Source: Pyrinomonadaceae bacterium
GTDB lineage: Bacteria > Acidobacteriota > Blastocatellia > Pyrinomonadales > Pyrinomonadaceae
NCBI GenBank assembly: GCA_021228405.1
Contig: JAJQRF010000002.1
Span: forward strand, 744,001-808,000
Reading direction: 5' to 3'
DNA: 64,000 bases
A program made the position numbers and the translations under genes. The notes under the pieces are model-generated. The model saw only the letters and a list, made by a program, of their open reading frames with translations. It searched no databases and was not told where the DNA came from. Positions 51,002 to 58,840 of the stretch are shown here, one piece after another. Every line of letters starts with the position of its first letter. Position 1 is the stretch's first letter.

Positions 51002-52786
51002 ATGTCGCCAATTGCTATTACCATAATTTTACTCATAGTTGCGCTTATTCTGTTCGGCTCGGAAAAATTGCCCGTCGATATTGTCGGGATTTTGCTTGTC
51101 ATCGGGTTGGTGATGAGCGGTGTTTTAAATATTCAGGAAGGCGTTGCCGGATTTGGAAACGACATCATTATCACGATTGGCGGACTTTTTATTTTGGTCG
51201 GCGGATTGATAAAAACGGGCTTGGTCGATCTGATCGGGCGCAGACTTTACCAGATCGCGGGAGATAACGAATTTATTCTAACTGCGCTGATTATGGGGGT
51301 TGCGGCAGTTTCCGCGTCGGTTTTGAAAAACACGACGACGACCGCGATGTTTCTGCCGATCGTGATCGGTTTGGCAAATAAAGCAAAAATCGCCCCGTCG
51401 AAACTGCTGATGCCGATGGCTTTCGGCGCGATTCTCGGCGGAAGTTGCACACTCATCGGAACTTCGACGAATTTGGCGGTCAGCGGCGCGATCAAGCGTT
51501 ACGGGATGGAACCGTATTCGATGTTCGAGCTTACGGCGGTCGGCGCGATCATCGCGTTGATCGGCATCGTTTATATGCTTCTCATCGGCATCAGGATGTT
51601 GCCGCGGCGCGGCGGCGAAGAATCTTTAACGGAACAATACGCGATTCGCGAATACGTTTCCGAACTGCTTGTTTTGCCCGAATCGAATCTGGTCGGCAAA
51701 ACTCTGGGCGAAGCAAACCTGAATTCGGAACTCGATCTGAACGTTTTGGGAATCATCCGCGACAAGGAAAAAATTCCGCTGACGGCGAAAGAGCGCATTA
51801 GGTCGCGCGATCTGCTGATCGTCGAAGGAACGATCACGGATATTTTGGCGGTCAAAGAAACGGTCGGTTTGGAGATCAAGCCCGAATTTTTCCTGAGCGA
51901 TAATATTTTGGAAACCGACGAGGTCGAGCTTTTTGAAGTAATGGTAATGCGCGAATCTCCGCTTGTCGGGCAAACGCTGAAAGCGACGAATTTCCGGCAA
52001 AATTACAATCTGACCGTGCTTGCCATCAATCGTCACGGCGAAACTTTTATCAATAAACTGAGCCACGTCACGCTTCGTTTCGGCGACGTTTTGCTCGTGC
52101 AGGGAAACCGCAAAACGATCGAGCCGTATGTCGTCGAAGGCGAACTTTTACTCCTCGAAGAAGTTTCGGCAAGCAGTATGCGAACGGAAAAGCGTAAATG
52201 GGCTTTGGCGGCTTTCGGACTTTTCCTGACGCTTTCTCTGTCAAAGATCGTGACGGGGTTTGAAGTTCCTTTGGCGGTCTGCGTTCTGCTCGGAGTTTTA
52301 CTGCTTTTGGCGACGAAAACGATTCGTTATTCCGAACTTTATTCGCTGATAGATTTCCGTCTGTTGGTTTTGATCGCCTGTATGATAAGTTTCGGAACGG
52401 CAATGGAAAAAACGGGTGCGGACATATATCTTGCCGGATTGATCCGCGACAATTTCGAGCACTTCGGACCGACTGCCGTGCTTGCGGGATTCTTTGCCTT
52501 AACGGTTTTTCTGACGCAGCCGATGTCGAACCAAGCCGCCGCGCTCGTCGTCGTCCCCGTCGCCGTGCAAACTGCCGCGCTTTTAGGTTTGAACCCGCGC
52601 ACTTTCGCCGTGGCGGTCACTTACGCGGCATCGTTTTCATTCATCACGCCGCTCGAACCTGCTTGTATTTTGGTTTACACGCCCGGACGTTACAGGTTTA
52701 TGGATTTCGTCAAAGTCGGGACGATTTTAACCATTATCGTTTTTATCGTTTCGATAATTTTAGTGCCGATCTTTTGGAGATTTTAA
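51002..52786 (+). CDS. SLC13-family permease with two internal TrkA-C (RCK_C) domains
   Basis: The 594-residue protein has two sets of membrane helices (1 to about 200 and about 400-594) separated by a cytoplasmic part with two RCK_C domains (about 215-290, NLVGKTLGEANLNSELDLNVLGI, and 305-380, SPLVGQTLKATNFRQNYNLTVLAI). The permease parts carry SVLKNTTTTAMFLPI and LIGTSTNLAVSGA, and the second half has TQPMSNQAAALVVVP. This layout matches the SLC13/YbhI-type transporters of sulfate or dicarboxylates; the RCK_C pair probably senses a small molecule or ion. It is the second SLC13-related transporter in the window and is not close to the DASS protein. Confidence 0.92.
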   Translation: MSPIAITIILLIVALILFGSEKLPVDIVGILLVIGLVMSGVLNIQEGVAGFGNDIIITIGGLFILVGGLIKTGLVDLIGRRLYQIAGDNEFILTALIMGVAAVSASVLKNTTTTAMFLPIVIGLANKAKIAPSKLLMPMAFGAILGGSCTLIGTSTNLAVSGAIKRYGMEPYSMFELTAVGAIIALIGIVYMLLIGIRMLPRRGGEESLTEQYAIREYVSELLVLPESNLVGKTLGEANLNSELDLNVLGIIRDKEKIPLTAKERIRSRDLLIVEGTITDILAVKETVGLEIKPEFFLSDNILETDEVELFEVMVMRESPLVGQTLKATNFRQNYNLTVLAINRHGETFINKLSHVTLRFGDVLLVQGNRKTIEPYVVEGELLLLEEVSASSMRTEKRKWALAAFGLFLTLSLSKIVTGFEVPLAVCVLLGVLLLLATKTIRYSELYSLIDFRLLVLIACMISFGTAMEKTGADIYLAGLIRDNFEHFGPTAVLAGFFALTVFLTQPMSNQAAALVVVPVAVQTAALLGLNPRTFAVAVTYAASFSFITPLEPACILVYTPGRYRFMDFVKVGTILTIIVFIVSIILVPIFWRF

Positions 52787-52797
52787 GTCGTTCTTTT

Positions 52798-52888
52798 GAA
52801 CGCGGATCGGACGGATTCGGCGGATTTTACGGATAAACTTATAAAAATAAATCCCTTACAATTCGCTTGATCCGTCCGCTTCGCGTTC
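52798..52888. repeat. bipartite inverted repeat with GCGGAT words
   Basis: GAACGCG (52798-52804) pairs with CGCGTTC (52882-52888) and CGGACGGAT (52808-52816) with ATCCGTCCG (52870-52878). The left arm continues in degenerate CGGATT units. It occupies the whole gap between the converging SLC13 and flippase-like genes. Confidence 0.6.
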
Positions 52889-52894
52889 CGCTTT

Positions 52895-53998
52895 TTAGTT
52901 TTGATTTTCTGTTTTTTTGTTATTCAAATCGCTGATTTCGCTGAAGGAAAGTCCGCGTTTGATGATGAAAACAAGCCCGACCGCCGTCCAGAAAAGAACT
53001 CTTCCTTTGCGGATAATGGCGAGCGTGACACCGATAGTTGCGCCGATGGCGAGCGTTTCCGTGACGAATTGCGCGCCGGCTTCGTCAACCCCGATGACGA
53101 AAGGAATCAGTTTGAAAACGATGGTAATCAGACGGCTGACTGATTCGAGCAGAAACGCCGTGAAAAGATTCGGCAACGCATCGCCGAGCTTTGTCAGGAT
53201 AAACCAAACCTCGACAATGCCGAGCAGATGGAAAAGCGTTTCGCAAACGATGATCGGCGCAAAGCGTTTCGGGTAACGGCGGTAAAAACCGTAAATTAAG
53301 TTTTCAAAAAGCCGCACGTGAAGTCTGCCGTCTTCGAGAATATTTCTCAACAAACCTTTATCGTAAAGTTTATCGCAGATCGCACTGGCGAAATGCCATT
53401 GGCGGATGACCATCAAAACGCCGAGCAGGATGAGAAAAATTATCGCGACGATGAGAATGTCGATGGTGATGCGCCAGCCGTCGTCGAGTTCAAAAGTTCG
53501 CAGAAAAGAGAACGCGCCTAAAACGATAAAGACAGAAGTTACCAGACTGTAAAAAAGATTTTCCGTCGCGATCGAAGAAAATCCGACGACGAGCGGAACC
53601 TTTTTTCTGACGGCAACCGCTTTTGATGTGCCGCTTATGAGGATGCCGAGCGGAATCAGCGAACTCATCGCTTCGCCGATAATGACCGCCGGAACCGTAT
53701 CGCGGAATCCGAGCTTGTAAGGCTCGTAAACCGACAGATTCCAAGCCGTCGAACGCACGACGATGCGCGCAAAATAAAGGCAGATAATGATCGCGAACCC
53801 GTTGAAACCGATCTTGGCGATACCTTCCAGAATCTCGTTCAGCCCGACCGAATAAACGAAATAGGAAAACAGCGCAACACCGAAAAGCGTCAGTAAAACG
53901 CCCGCGATTTTCAAACGATTGATGTGTTTTTGTCTGTTTTCGGATGGTTTGAGATTTGCGTCTGCAATTTCTGTTTCGGGGTTCACTCGGCTTGCCAT
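52895..53998 (-). CDS. flippase-like membrane protein (LPG-synthase TM / AglD family)
   Basis: The 367-residue protein has about eight membrane helices with the LPG_synthase_TM pattern: INRLKIAGVLLTLFGVALFSYFVY, ARIVVRSTAWNLSV, the GEAMSSLIPLGILISG block, and FKLIPFVIGVDEAGAQFV. The family includes the flippase part of MprF and the AglD/Dpm accessory proteins; without an attached aminoacyltransferase domain, a lipid-flipping or polyprenol-sugar role is likely but unproven. Its promoter region is shared with the acyl-CoA dehydrogenase gene. Confidence 0.85.
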   Translation of the reverse strand: MASRVNPETEIADANLKPSENRQKHINRLKIAGVLLTLFGVALFSYFVYSVGLNEILEGIAKIGFNGFAIIICLYFARIVVRSTAWNLSVYEPYKLGFRDTVPAVIIGEAMSSLIPLGILISGTSKAVAVRKKVPLVVGFSSIATENLFYSLVTSVFIVLGAFSFLRTFELDDGWRITIDILIVAIIFLILLGVLMVIRQWHFASAICDKLYDKGLLRNILEDGRLHVRLFENLIYGFYRRYPKRFAPIIVCETLFHLLGIVEVWFILTKLGDALPNLFTAFLLESVSRLITIVFKLIPFVIGVDEAGAQFVTETLAIGATIGVTLAIIRKGRVLFWTAVGLVFIIKRGLSFSEISDLNNKKTENQN

Positions 53999-54159
53999 TA
54001 AAGTTAATTCGTTAAAACTAAATGCTAACGTGTCGGGCGAAAATCGGCAAACGTGCGAAAACTTATGCCGTGAGTTTTAATGCCTGTTTGCAAAGCGCAT
54101 CGCCTTAAACTTAAAATATTCTTTTCACGACAATTTATATAAACATAAGGAAATAAAAT

Positions 54160-55341
54160 ATGAATGCAACAGCTTTAGAAAAAGAATATTTACCGCAGGC
54201 TTTGACCGATCTGACCGAAGAGGAAGAACTTTTTCGGGCTTCGGTGCGCGAGTTTGCCGAAGGCGAAGTTCGTCCGCGTGTCGAGAAAATGGAGCACGAC
54301 GCGAAGTTAGACAGCGAATTAATCAAGCAATGCTTTGACTTAGGCTTAATGGCGATCGAATCGCCCGAAGAATACGGCGGCGCGGGTTCGACGATCTTTA
54401 ATGCAATCCTCGCCATCGAAGAGTTGGCGCGGGTCGATGCTTCGATCTCGGTTTTTGTCGATGTTCACAACACGCTCGTCACGAATGCCTTTATGAAATG
54501 GGGCAACGATGAGATCAAGAAAAAATATCTGCCGCAAATGGCGACGGGCAAAGTCGGTGCGTATGCTTTGAGCGAAGCGGCGAGCGGTTCGGACGCGTTC
54601 GCTTTGAAAACAAAAGCGGTAGATAAAGGCGATCACTGGGAATTGAACGGTCAAAAACTCTGGATCACGAACGGAAACGAAGCCGAAATCTTTATTCTTT
54701 TTGCGACCATCGACGCAAATGCGGGCTACAAAGGCATCACGGCGTTCATCATCGAAAAGGGTTTTGAAGGTTTCTCGGTCGGTAAAAAAGAAGATAAGCT
54801 CGGAATCCGCGCAAGTTCGACCACCGAACTGATCCTGGAAAACTGTAAAGTTCCGAAAGAGAACGTGCTCGGCGAAGTCGGCAAAGGTTACAAAGTTTCG
54901 ATCGAAACATTGAACGAAGGACGCATCGGGATCGGCGCGCAAATGGTCGGCATCGCGCAAGGTGCCTACGAAGCCGCGCTCAAATACACCGCCGAACGCG
55001 AACAATTCGGACAATCGATCAACAATTTCCAGGCGGTTCAGTTTCAGCTCGCGGAAATGGCTTTAGACATCGAAGCCGCGCGTCTTTTGGTTTACAACGC
55101 GGCGCGTCTGAAAGATGCAGGCAAGCCTTTCCTCAAAGAAGCGGCGATGGCGAAAATCTATTCGTCGCGCACGGCTGAGAAAGTTTCTTCCAAAGCCATC
55201 GAACTTTTCGGCGGTTACGGCTATGTAAAAGATTATCCGGTCGAAAAATTCTGGCGCGATTCCAAGATCGGCGCGATCTACGAAGGCACGAGCAATATGC
55301 AGCTTCAAACAATCGCCAAGCTGATTATGAGCGGAAAGTAA
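54160..55341 (+). CDS. acyl-CoA dehydrogenase
   Basis: The 393-residue flavoenzyme has the ACAD signatures: ELFRASVREFAEGEVRPRV, YALSEAASGSDAFAL (FAD contact), a KEDKLGIRASSTTELILENCKVP substrate/FAD loop spread over two strands, REQFGQSINNFQAVQFQLA, and the catalytic glutamate in AIYEGTSNMQLQTIAK. The type is the short/medium-chain group. It catalyses the first oxidation of beta-oxidation and passes electrons to ETF. A good AAGGA precedes the ATG. No FadR operator of the kind at 19312 was found in its 161-nt upstream region, so it may be regulated separately from the FadR-controlled synthetase. Confidence 0.95.
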   Translation: MNATALEKEYLPQALTDLTEEEELFRASVREFAEGEVRPRVEKMEHDAKLDSELIKQCFDLGLMAIESPEEYGGAGSTIFNAILAIEELARVDASISVFVDVHNTLVTNAFMKWGNDEIKKKYLPQMATGKVGAYALSEAASGSDAFALKTKAVDKGDHWELNGQKLWITNGNEAEIFILFATIDANAGYKGITAFIIEKGFEGFSVGKKEDKLGIRASSTTELILENCKVPKENVLGEVGKGYKVSIETLNEGRIGIGAQMVGIAQGAYEAALKYTAEREQFGQSINNFQAVQFQLAEMALDIEAARLLVYNAARLKDAGKPFLKEAAMAKIYSSRTAEKVSSKAIELFGGYGYVKDYPVEKFWRDSKIGAIYEGTSNMQLQTIAKLIMSGK

Positions 55342-55347
55342 TAAAAT

Positions 55348-55380
55348 GAAAGCCGAAATTTAGTGAAAATTTCGGCTTTC
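55348..55380 (+). terminator. terminator after the acyl-CoA dehydrogenase gene
   Basis: A 14-bp stem (55348-55361 with 55367-55380) and 5-nt loop, starting 7 nt after the stop codon and ending 17 nt before the antitoxin gene. Confidence 0.82.
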
Positions 55381-55397
55381 TAAGTTAAAATTCAGCT

Positions 55398-55598
55398 ATG
55401 GAAACCATAACCGTTACAATTTTAGAGCCGAAAGCAAAGCAATTACTCGATGATTTGGCAAATCTTAATTTGATAAAAGTACAAAAAATCGAGAAACCGA
55501 AAAGAAAGAAACGCAAGTTCGGCAGTATGAAAGGTTTGGTTAAGCATATTGCTGAAGATTTCGACGCGCCTTTGGAAGATTTTAAGGATTATATGTAA
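55398..55598 (+). CDS. VapB-like antitoxin (DUF2281 type)
   Basis: The 66-residue protein starts METITVTILEPKAKQLLDDL and ends in FGSMKGLVKHIAEDFDAPLEDFKDYM (two pieces). The C-terminal FGSxKG-x-DDFD-x-PLEDF-x-x-YM pattern is that of DUF2281-type antitoxins next to PIN toxins. The N-terminal part probably forms a small DNA-binding or dimer fold, and the acidic tail should block the toxin active site. Its TAA overlaps the toxin ATG by one nucleotide, a typical toxin-antitoxin junction. No clear operator was found. Confidence 0.82.
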   Translation: METITVTILEPKAKQLLDDLANLNLIKVQKIEKPKRKKRKFGSMKGLVKHIAEDFDAPLEDFKDYM

Positions 55599-56065
55599 TG
55601 AGAATTTTGATTGACACGCATATCCTTATTTGGTTTCTCGAAGGCAATAGTTCACTTTCAAAATCGCGCCGTCAAATCATTGCCGCTTCAACAAATGATG
55701 TTTTTGTCAGTATTGCTTCGCTTTGGGAAATGGCGGTAAAAATCAGTATCGGAAAATTGACTCTGGCTCAACCGCTTGCCGATGTCATCAAACAAATCGA
55801 TCTTGAAAACATTGAAGTTTCAGCAATTTTACCTGAACACATCTTGCAAGTTTCAACCCTACCGTTTCACCACCGCGACCCGTTTGACCGAATAATCATC
55901 GCCCAAGCACAAATCGAAAAGCTGCAAGTAATGAGCGATGACAAAGAATTTTCGACTACAATATTAATTTACTTTAAATTCAAAGTTCCTCAGTTCGCCC
56001 GTTCAACAACGAAACTCAAAAAGTCCTCAAAACTTTCATCCACCATCAATCAAGAGTTTTTTTAA
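55598..56065 (+). CDS. VapC-like PIN toxin, probably extended by a frameshift
   Basis: PIN landmarks are present: MRILIDTHILIWFLEG with the first Asp, SIASLWEMAVKISIGKL with the Glu, and HRDPFDRIIIAQAQ with the two Asp; so the RNase active site is complete. A normal member ends shortly after the SDDKEF strand. Here the frame instead reads on for about 40 unrelated residues (STTILIYFKFKVPQ...). In another frame the DNA right after GAA TTT reads F-D-Y-N-I-N-L-L then TAA at 55975-55977, which is the family's usual end (F-x-x-Y-x-I/V-x-x-L). A one-base loss in the T run at 55949-55952 explains it. Toxin activity of the extended form is uncertain. Confidence 0.8.
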   Translation: MRILIDTHILIWFLEGNSSLSKSRRQIIAASTNDVFVSIASLWEMAVKISIGKLTLAQPLADVIKQIDLENIEVSAILPEHILQVSTLPFHHRDPFDRIIIAQAQIEKLQVMSDDKEFSTTILIYFKFKVPQFARSTTKLKKSSKLSSTINQEFF

Positions 56066-56080
56066 TAAAAAGAAAATTAA

Positions 56081-56145
56081 AGTTCGGAGTCGCGCCTTCA
56101 GGCGGCTAACCGCTAAACGGGAAGCCTTCTAAAGAAGGGACTCAA
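56081..56145. repeat. copy A of a three-stem repeat, at the 3' end of the sigma54 regulator
   Basis: The unit has outer arms GAGTC...GACTC enclosing two small hairpins, CGCCT-tc-AGGCG and CCTTCT-aa-AGAAGG. It includes the stop codon (56142-56144, minus strand) of the regulator gene. Copy B is at 58037-58110 in the same orientation. Confidence 0.75.
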
Positions 56146-58004
56146 AGCCTTTCCAATTCGTCTTTTATTTCCAGATTTCTGATTAGACGATGCAGATAAT
56201 TCGGGTGAACGTCGAGCAGTTTGGCGGTTTCGACATAACTTCCTTTGGCTTCCTGAAAGGCTTTTTTGATTAATTCGATCTTTTTTTCGCGGACGGCTTC
56301 GTGATAGTTTGAAACGTTTTCCCGTTCGGTTTCGCTTCGTATGTCGAGAAAGTCTTCGGGCAAATCTTCGGGCAGAATCCATTCCGACGCTCCCAAAACG
56401 ACGGCGCGTTCGATCGTATTTTCAAGCTCGCGGACGTTGCCGGGAAAATCGTATTTTTGCAGAATCTTTTTGGCGTTTACTGAGATTCCGCGCAGTTTCC
56501 GGTTTAATCTCAAGCCGAATTTCCCGACAAAACTTTCCGCGATCGGCAAAATATCTTCGCGGCGGTCGCGCAGGGCGGGCATTTTGAATTGAACGACGTT
56601 GAGGCGATAGTATAAATCCTGCCGAAAGTTTCCTTGCTTTACTTCCGTCTGAAGCTCGCGGTTGGTGGCGGCGATCAGGCGAATGTCGGCTTTGAGCGGA
56701 CGCGTTCCGCCGACGCGTTCAAACTCTCTTTCCTGTAATACGCGCAGGATTTTCGCTTGCAGATTCAGAGCCATTTCGCCGATCTCATCGAGAAAAAGCG
56801 TTCCGCCCGCCGCCATTTCGATCTTGCCGCGCTTTTGCTGAACCGCACCCGTAAACGCGCCTTTTTCGTGTCCGAAAAGCTCGCTTTCGAGCAGGGTTTC
56901 CGTCAAAGCGGCGCAGTTTATGGCGACAAACGGCTTGTCACGGCGTTTGCTGTTGAGGTGTATGGCTTGCGCGGCAAGTTCTTTCCCCGTTCCCGACTCG
57001 CCCGTGATAAGAACCGTCGAATCGGTCAGCGCAACCTTTTTGATGATGTCGAAAATCTTCCGCATCGAACCGCTTTCCCCGATCATATTGCGTTCAAAAC
57101 GTTCGCTCCGAAGCCTTTCGTTCTCGTTTTCGAGAAGCGCGAAATTTTGTGCGTTCTCGATCGCCACTGCCGCGATTCCGGCAATCGCGGTTAGAAAACG
57201 TAAATGCGATTCGTCGAAATTTGCCCGCGCACTCGTCAGATAGATCACGCCCGAAGTCTTTTCAAAAACGACGAGCGGAACGCATAAAAGCGAAGATAAT
57301 CTCGATAAAACCAGACTTTCGGCTTTTTCCAGTTCGTTTGAAGAAGCAAAATCGCTGACGAGAATCACTTTTTTTTCCCTTAAAACCTTGCGCGCAACGG
57401 TTTGGCTGACATTGACCGAAGCGTTTTCGTCAAAACGGTTTAAGCCGAGGAATTCGACAAATTCCTGCTCCGCATCGGCAAGCAGGATCGCGCCTTCGTC
57501 CGCCGGAACGACTTCAAAAATCTGCCGCAAAAGTTCGCGCCGTAAAATTTCCGTGTCGCGCAGTGAATTTATCTTCGCACTGATCTGTAAGATCGCCGTC
57601 AGATCGCGTGCCATCGCGCCGAAAACTTCGTCCATCTTTATCTGCACCGAATTTTTCGGCAGAACGAGCTCGGTTTTATCGAGCAAAACCTCGCCCGATG
57701 TTTCGGAAACATCGTTGATGAGAAATCGAAACTCGAAATCGCCGATCAAAATCCTGTCGCCGTCGGCAAGCACGGCGTTTTCGGCATTTTTCCCGTTGAG
57801 CAGAGTTTCGTTCAGGCTTTGCAGATCGGTCAGATAAAAGAGATTTTCCCTTTTTTCGATCAGGCAGTGACGGCGCGAAACGGAAGCATCGTTCAAAACG
57901 ATGTCGTTCGACGCTTCGCGCCCGATCGAGATCGTTTCGCGTTCGAGCGGAAACGTTTGATTTTTGCTTTTTTCGGAGATCGTCAACAGTTTTGCGGTCA
58001 TCAT
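56142..58004 (-). CDS. sigma54-dependent activator with FHA and GAF input domains
   Basis: The 620-residue protein has an N-terminal FHA domain ([25 protein letters not shown], in two halves, residues 1-95) that would bind a phosphothreonine protein, a GAF domain (about 150-290), a sigma54 AAA+ domain with Walker [12 protein letters not shown] (near 334), GAFTGA loop (near 387), Walker B FLDEIGEM and [17 protein letters not shown], and a Fis-type helix-turn-helix (about 585-620). The FHA domain suggests control by a Ser/Thr kinase; one is encoded at 58.8-61.5 kb. The gene is flanked on both sides by direct copies of a structured repeat. Target promoters are not visible here. Confidence 0.95.
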   Translation of the reverse strand: MMTAKLLTISEKSKNQTFPLERETISIGREASNDIVLNDASVSRRHCLIEKRENLFYLTDLQSLNETLLNGKNAENAVLADGDRILIGDFEFRFLINDVSETSGEVLLDKTELVLPKNSVQIKMDEVFGAMARDLTAILQISAKINSLRDTEILRRELLRQIFEVVPADEGAILLADAEQEFVEFLGLNRFDENASVNVSQTVARKVLREKKVILVSDFASSNELEKAESLVLSRLSSLLCVPLVVFEKTSGVIYLTSARANFDESHLRFLTAIAGIAAVAIENAQNFALLENENERLRSERFERNMIGESGSMRKIFDIIKKVALTDSTVLITGESGTGKELAAQAIHLNSKRRDKPFVAINCAALTETLLESELFGHEKGAFTGAVQQKRGKIEMAAGGTLFLDEIGEMALNLQAKILRVLQEREFERVGGTRPLKADIRLIAATNRELQTEVKQGNFRQDLYYRLNVVQFKMPALRDRREDILPIAESFVGKFGLRLNRKLRGISVNAKKILQKYDFPGNVRELENTIERAVVLGASEWILPEDLPEDFLDIRSETERENVSNYHEAVREKKIELIKKAFQEAKGSYVETAKLLDVHPNYLHRLIRNLEIKDELERL

Positions 58005-58036
58005 TTTTAGTTTAAAACGAAAATTTAATTTAAGCG

Positions 58037-58110
58037 AAGTTGAGAGTCCCGCCTTCAGGCGGCTTTACGTTTAGCAAAAGCCTTCTAAAGAAGGAACTCT
58101 GAACTTTTTT
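58037..58110. repeat. copy B of the three-stem repeat, upstream of the sigma54 regulator
   Basis: Arms AGAGT...ACTCT enclose CGCCT-tc-AGGCG and CCTTCT-aa-AGAAGG, the same two hairpins as copy A; the segment between the hairpins differs (TTTACGTTTAGCAAAA against AACCGCTAAACGGG). A T-run follows at 58105-58110. Confidence 0.75.
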
Positions 58111-58136
58111 ACTTTAAAAGCTATCTCTTCGGTTTG

Positions 58137-58162
58137 AAAAACTATCTTTTCGGATAGTTTTT
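58137..58162. terminator. terminator-like hairpin in a divergent region
   Basis: AAAAACTATC (58137-58146) pairs with GATAGTTTTT (58153-58162) around TTTTCG, with T-runs on either strand. No annotated gene runs into it from either side, so it may end a small RNA or act as an attenuator before the gene at 58318. Confidence 0.55.
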
Positions 58163-58317
58163 TGCGTTTGCCGGTTTTGGGAAGCAATTTGCCGAAGAAT
58201 TTAAGCTGTTTTATTTAGCGGGTTTACGCCTTTTGTGCAGGTTTGGCATCACGTTCGCCAATAGAGAAGGCAAGCCGAAAGGTTGAATTTATAAAAATTA
58301 AGGACAGGAAAAATATT

Positions 58318-58776
58318 ATGAAAAAGCAATCATTAAAATTATTTGCAGTGGCGTTGGTTCTGGGAATTTTTACGGTTTTAGCTTCGGCAAGCCAGGCAAA
58401 GGCACAACAGGTGATGAAATTCAGCGTGCCCTTCGATTTCAATTTCGGCAAAAAAGAATTGAAGGCGGGCGAGTATGAATTGAGAGCCTTGAGCACTACG
58501 AATTTCGTTCTCACAAATAAGGCATCCGAAGAAAATATCCTGATCGTTTCCAGCTTCGATACAAAGCAGGTCGCGCCGAAAGACAGCGAAATGGTCGCCT
58601 TCAACCGTTACGGCAATACCTATTTTTTAAGCGGAATATTTGTCAACCGCAATCAAACCGGGCGGGGCATTTATGAATCGAAACTCGAACGTTCGATCCG
58701 CAAGGGCGAAAACGAAACCCGCCTCGCAAAGAATCAAATCAAAGCGGAAAAAGTTTCGGTTAGCTTGTCCAAATAG
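58318..58776 (+). CDS. small secreted protein of unknown function
   Basis: I choose ATG 58318, which gives a clear signal peptide (MKKQSLKLFAVALVLGIFTVLASASQAKAQ); a longer frame upstream would bury it. The mature part is about 120 residues, beta-rich: VMKFSVPFDFNFGKKELKAG, YELRALSTTNFVLTN, and FNRYGNTYFLSGIFV. This is a common acidobacterial secreted family of one beta-sandwich domain (FxVPFDFxxGxxxLPAGxYxI pattern) with no known function. A terminator follows, shared with the converging kinase gene. Confidence 0.72.
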   Translation: MKKQSLKLFAVALVLGIFTVLASASQAKAQQVMKFSVPFDFNFGKKELKAGEYELRALSTTNFVLTNKASEENILIVSSFDTKQVAPKDSEMVAFNRYGNTYFLSGIFVNRNQTGRGIYESKLERSIRKGENETRLAKNQIKAEKVSVSLSK

Positions 58777-58805
58777 GAAACTGCCGAGCCTCCGAATAAG
58801 CCGAA

Positions 58806-58840
58806 AACAGCGCAGACCTGAAAAATCTGCGTTGTTTTTT
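58806..58840. terminator. terminator between the secreted protein and the Ser/Thr kinase
   Basis: AACAGCGCAGA (58806-58816) pairs with TCTGCGTTGTT (58826-58836) with one G-U pair and is followed by T's on the plus strand; it ends at the stop of the converging kinase gene. Confidence 0.72.

Larger units (their letters stand above)
58005..58317. other. divergent intergenic region between the sigma54 regulator and a secreted protein, 313 nt
   Basis: It contains repeat copy B (58037-58110), a terminator-like hairpin (58137-58162), then about 150 nt with GC-richer patches (GCGTTTGCCGG, GGCATCACGTTCGCC, GCCGAAAGG) that could fold. I tested these against GEMM, cobalamin and TPP riboswitch cores from memory and found no match. 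No ORF with a good start was seen other than the N-terminal extension of the next gene. Confidence 0.5.

Noticed and set aside
58163-58317. Riboswitch (GEMM, cobalamin or TPP) before the secreted protein gene
   Set aside because: The conserved cores, as I remember them, are not found; only general folding potential is present.
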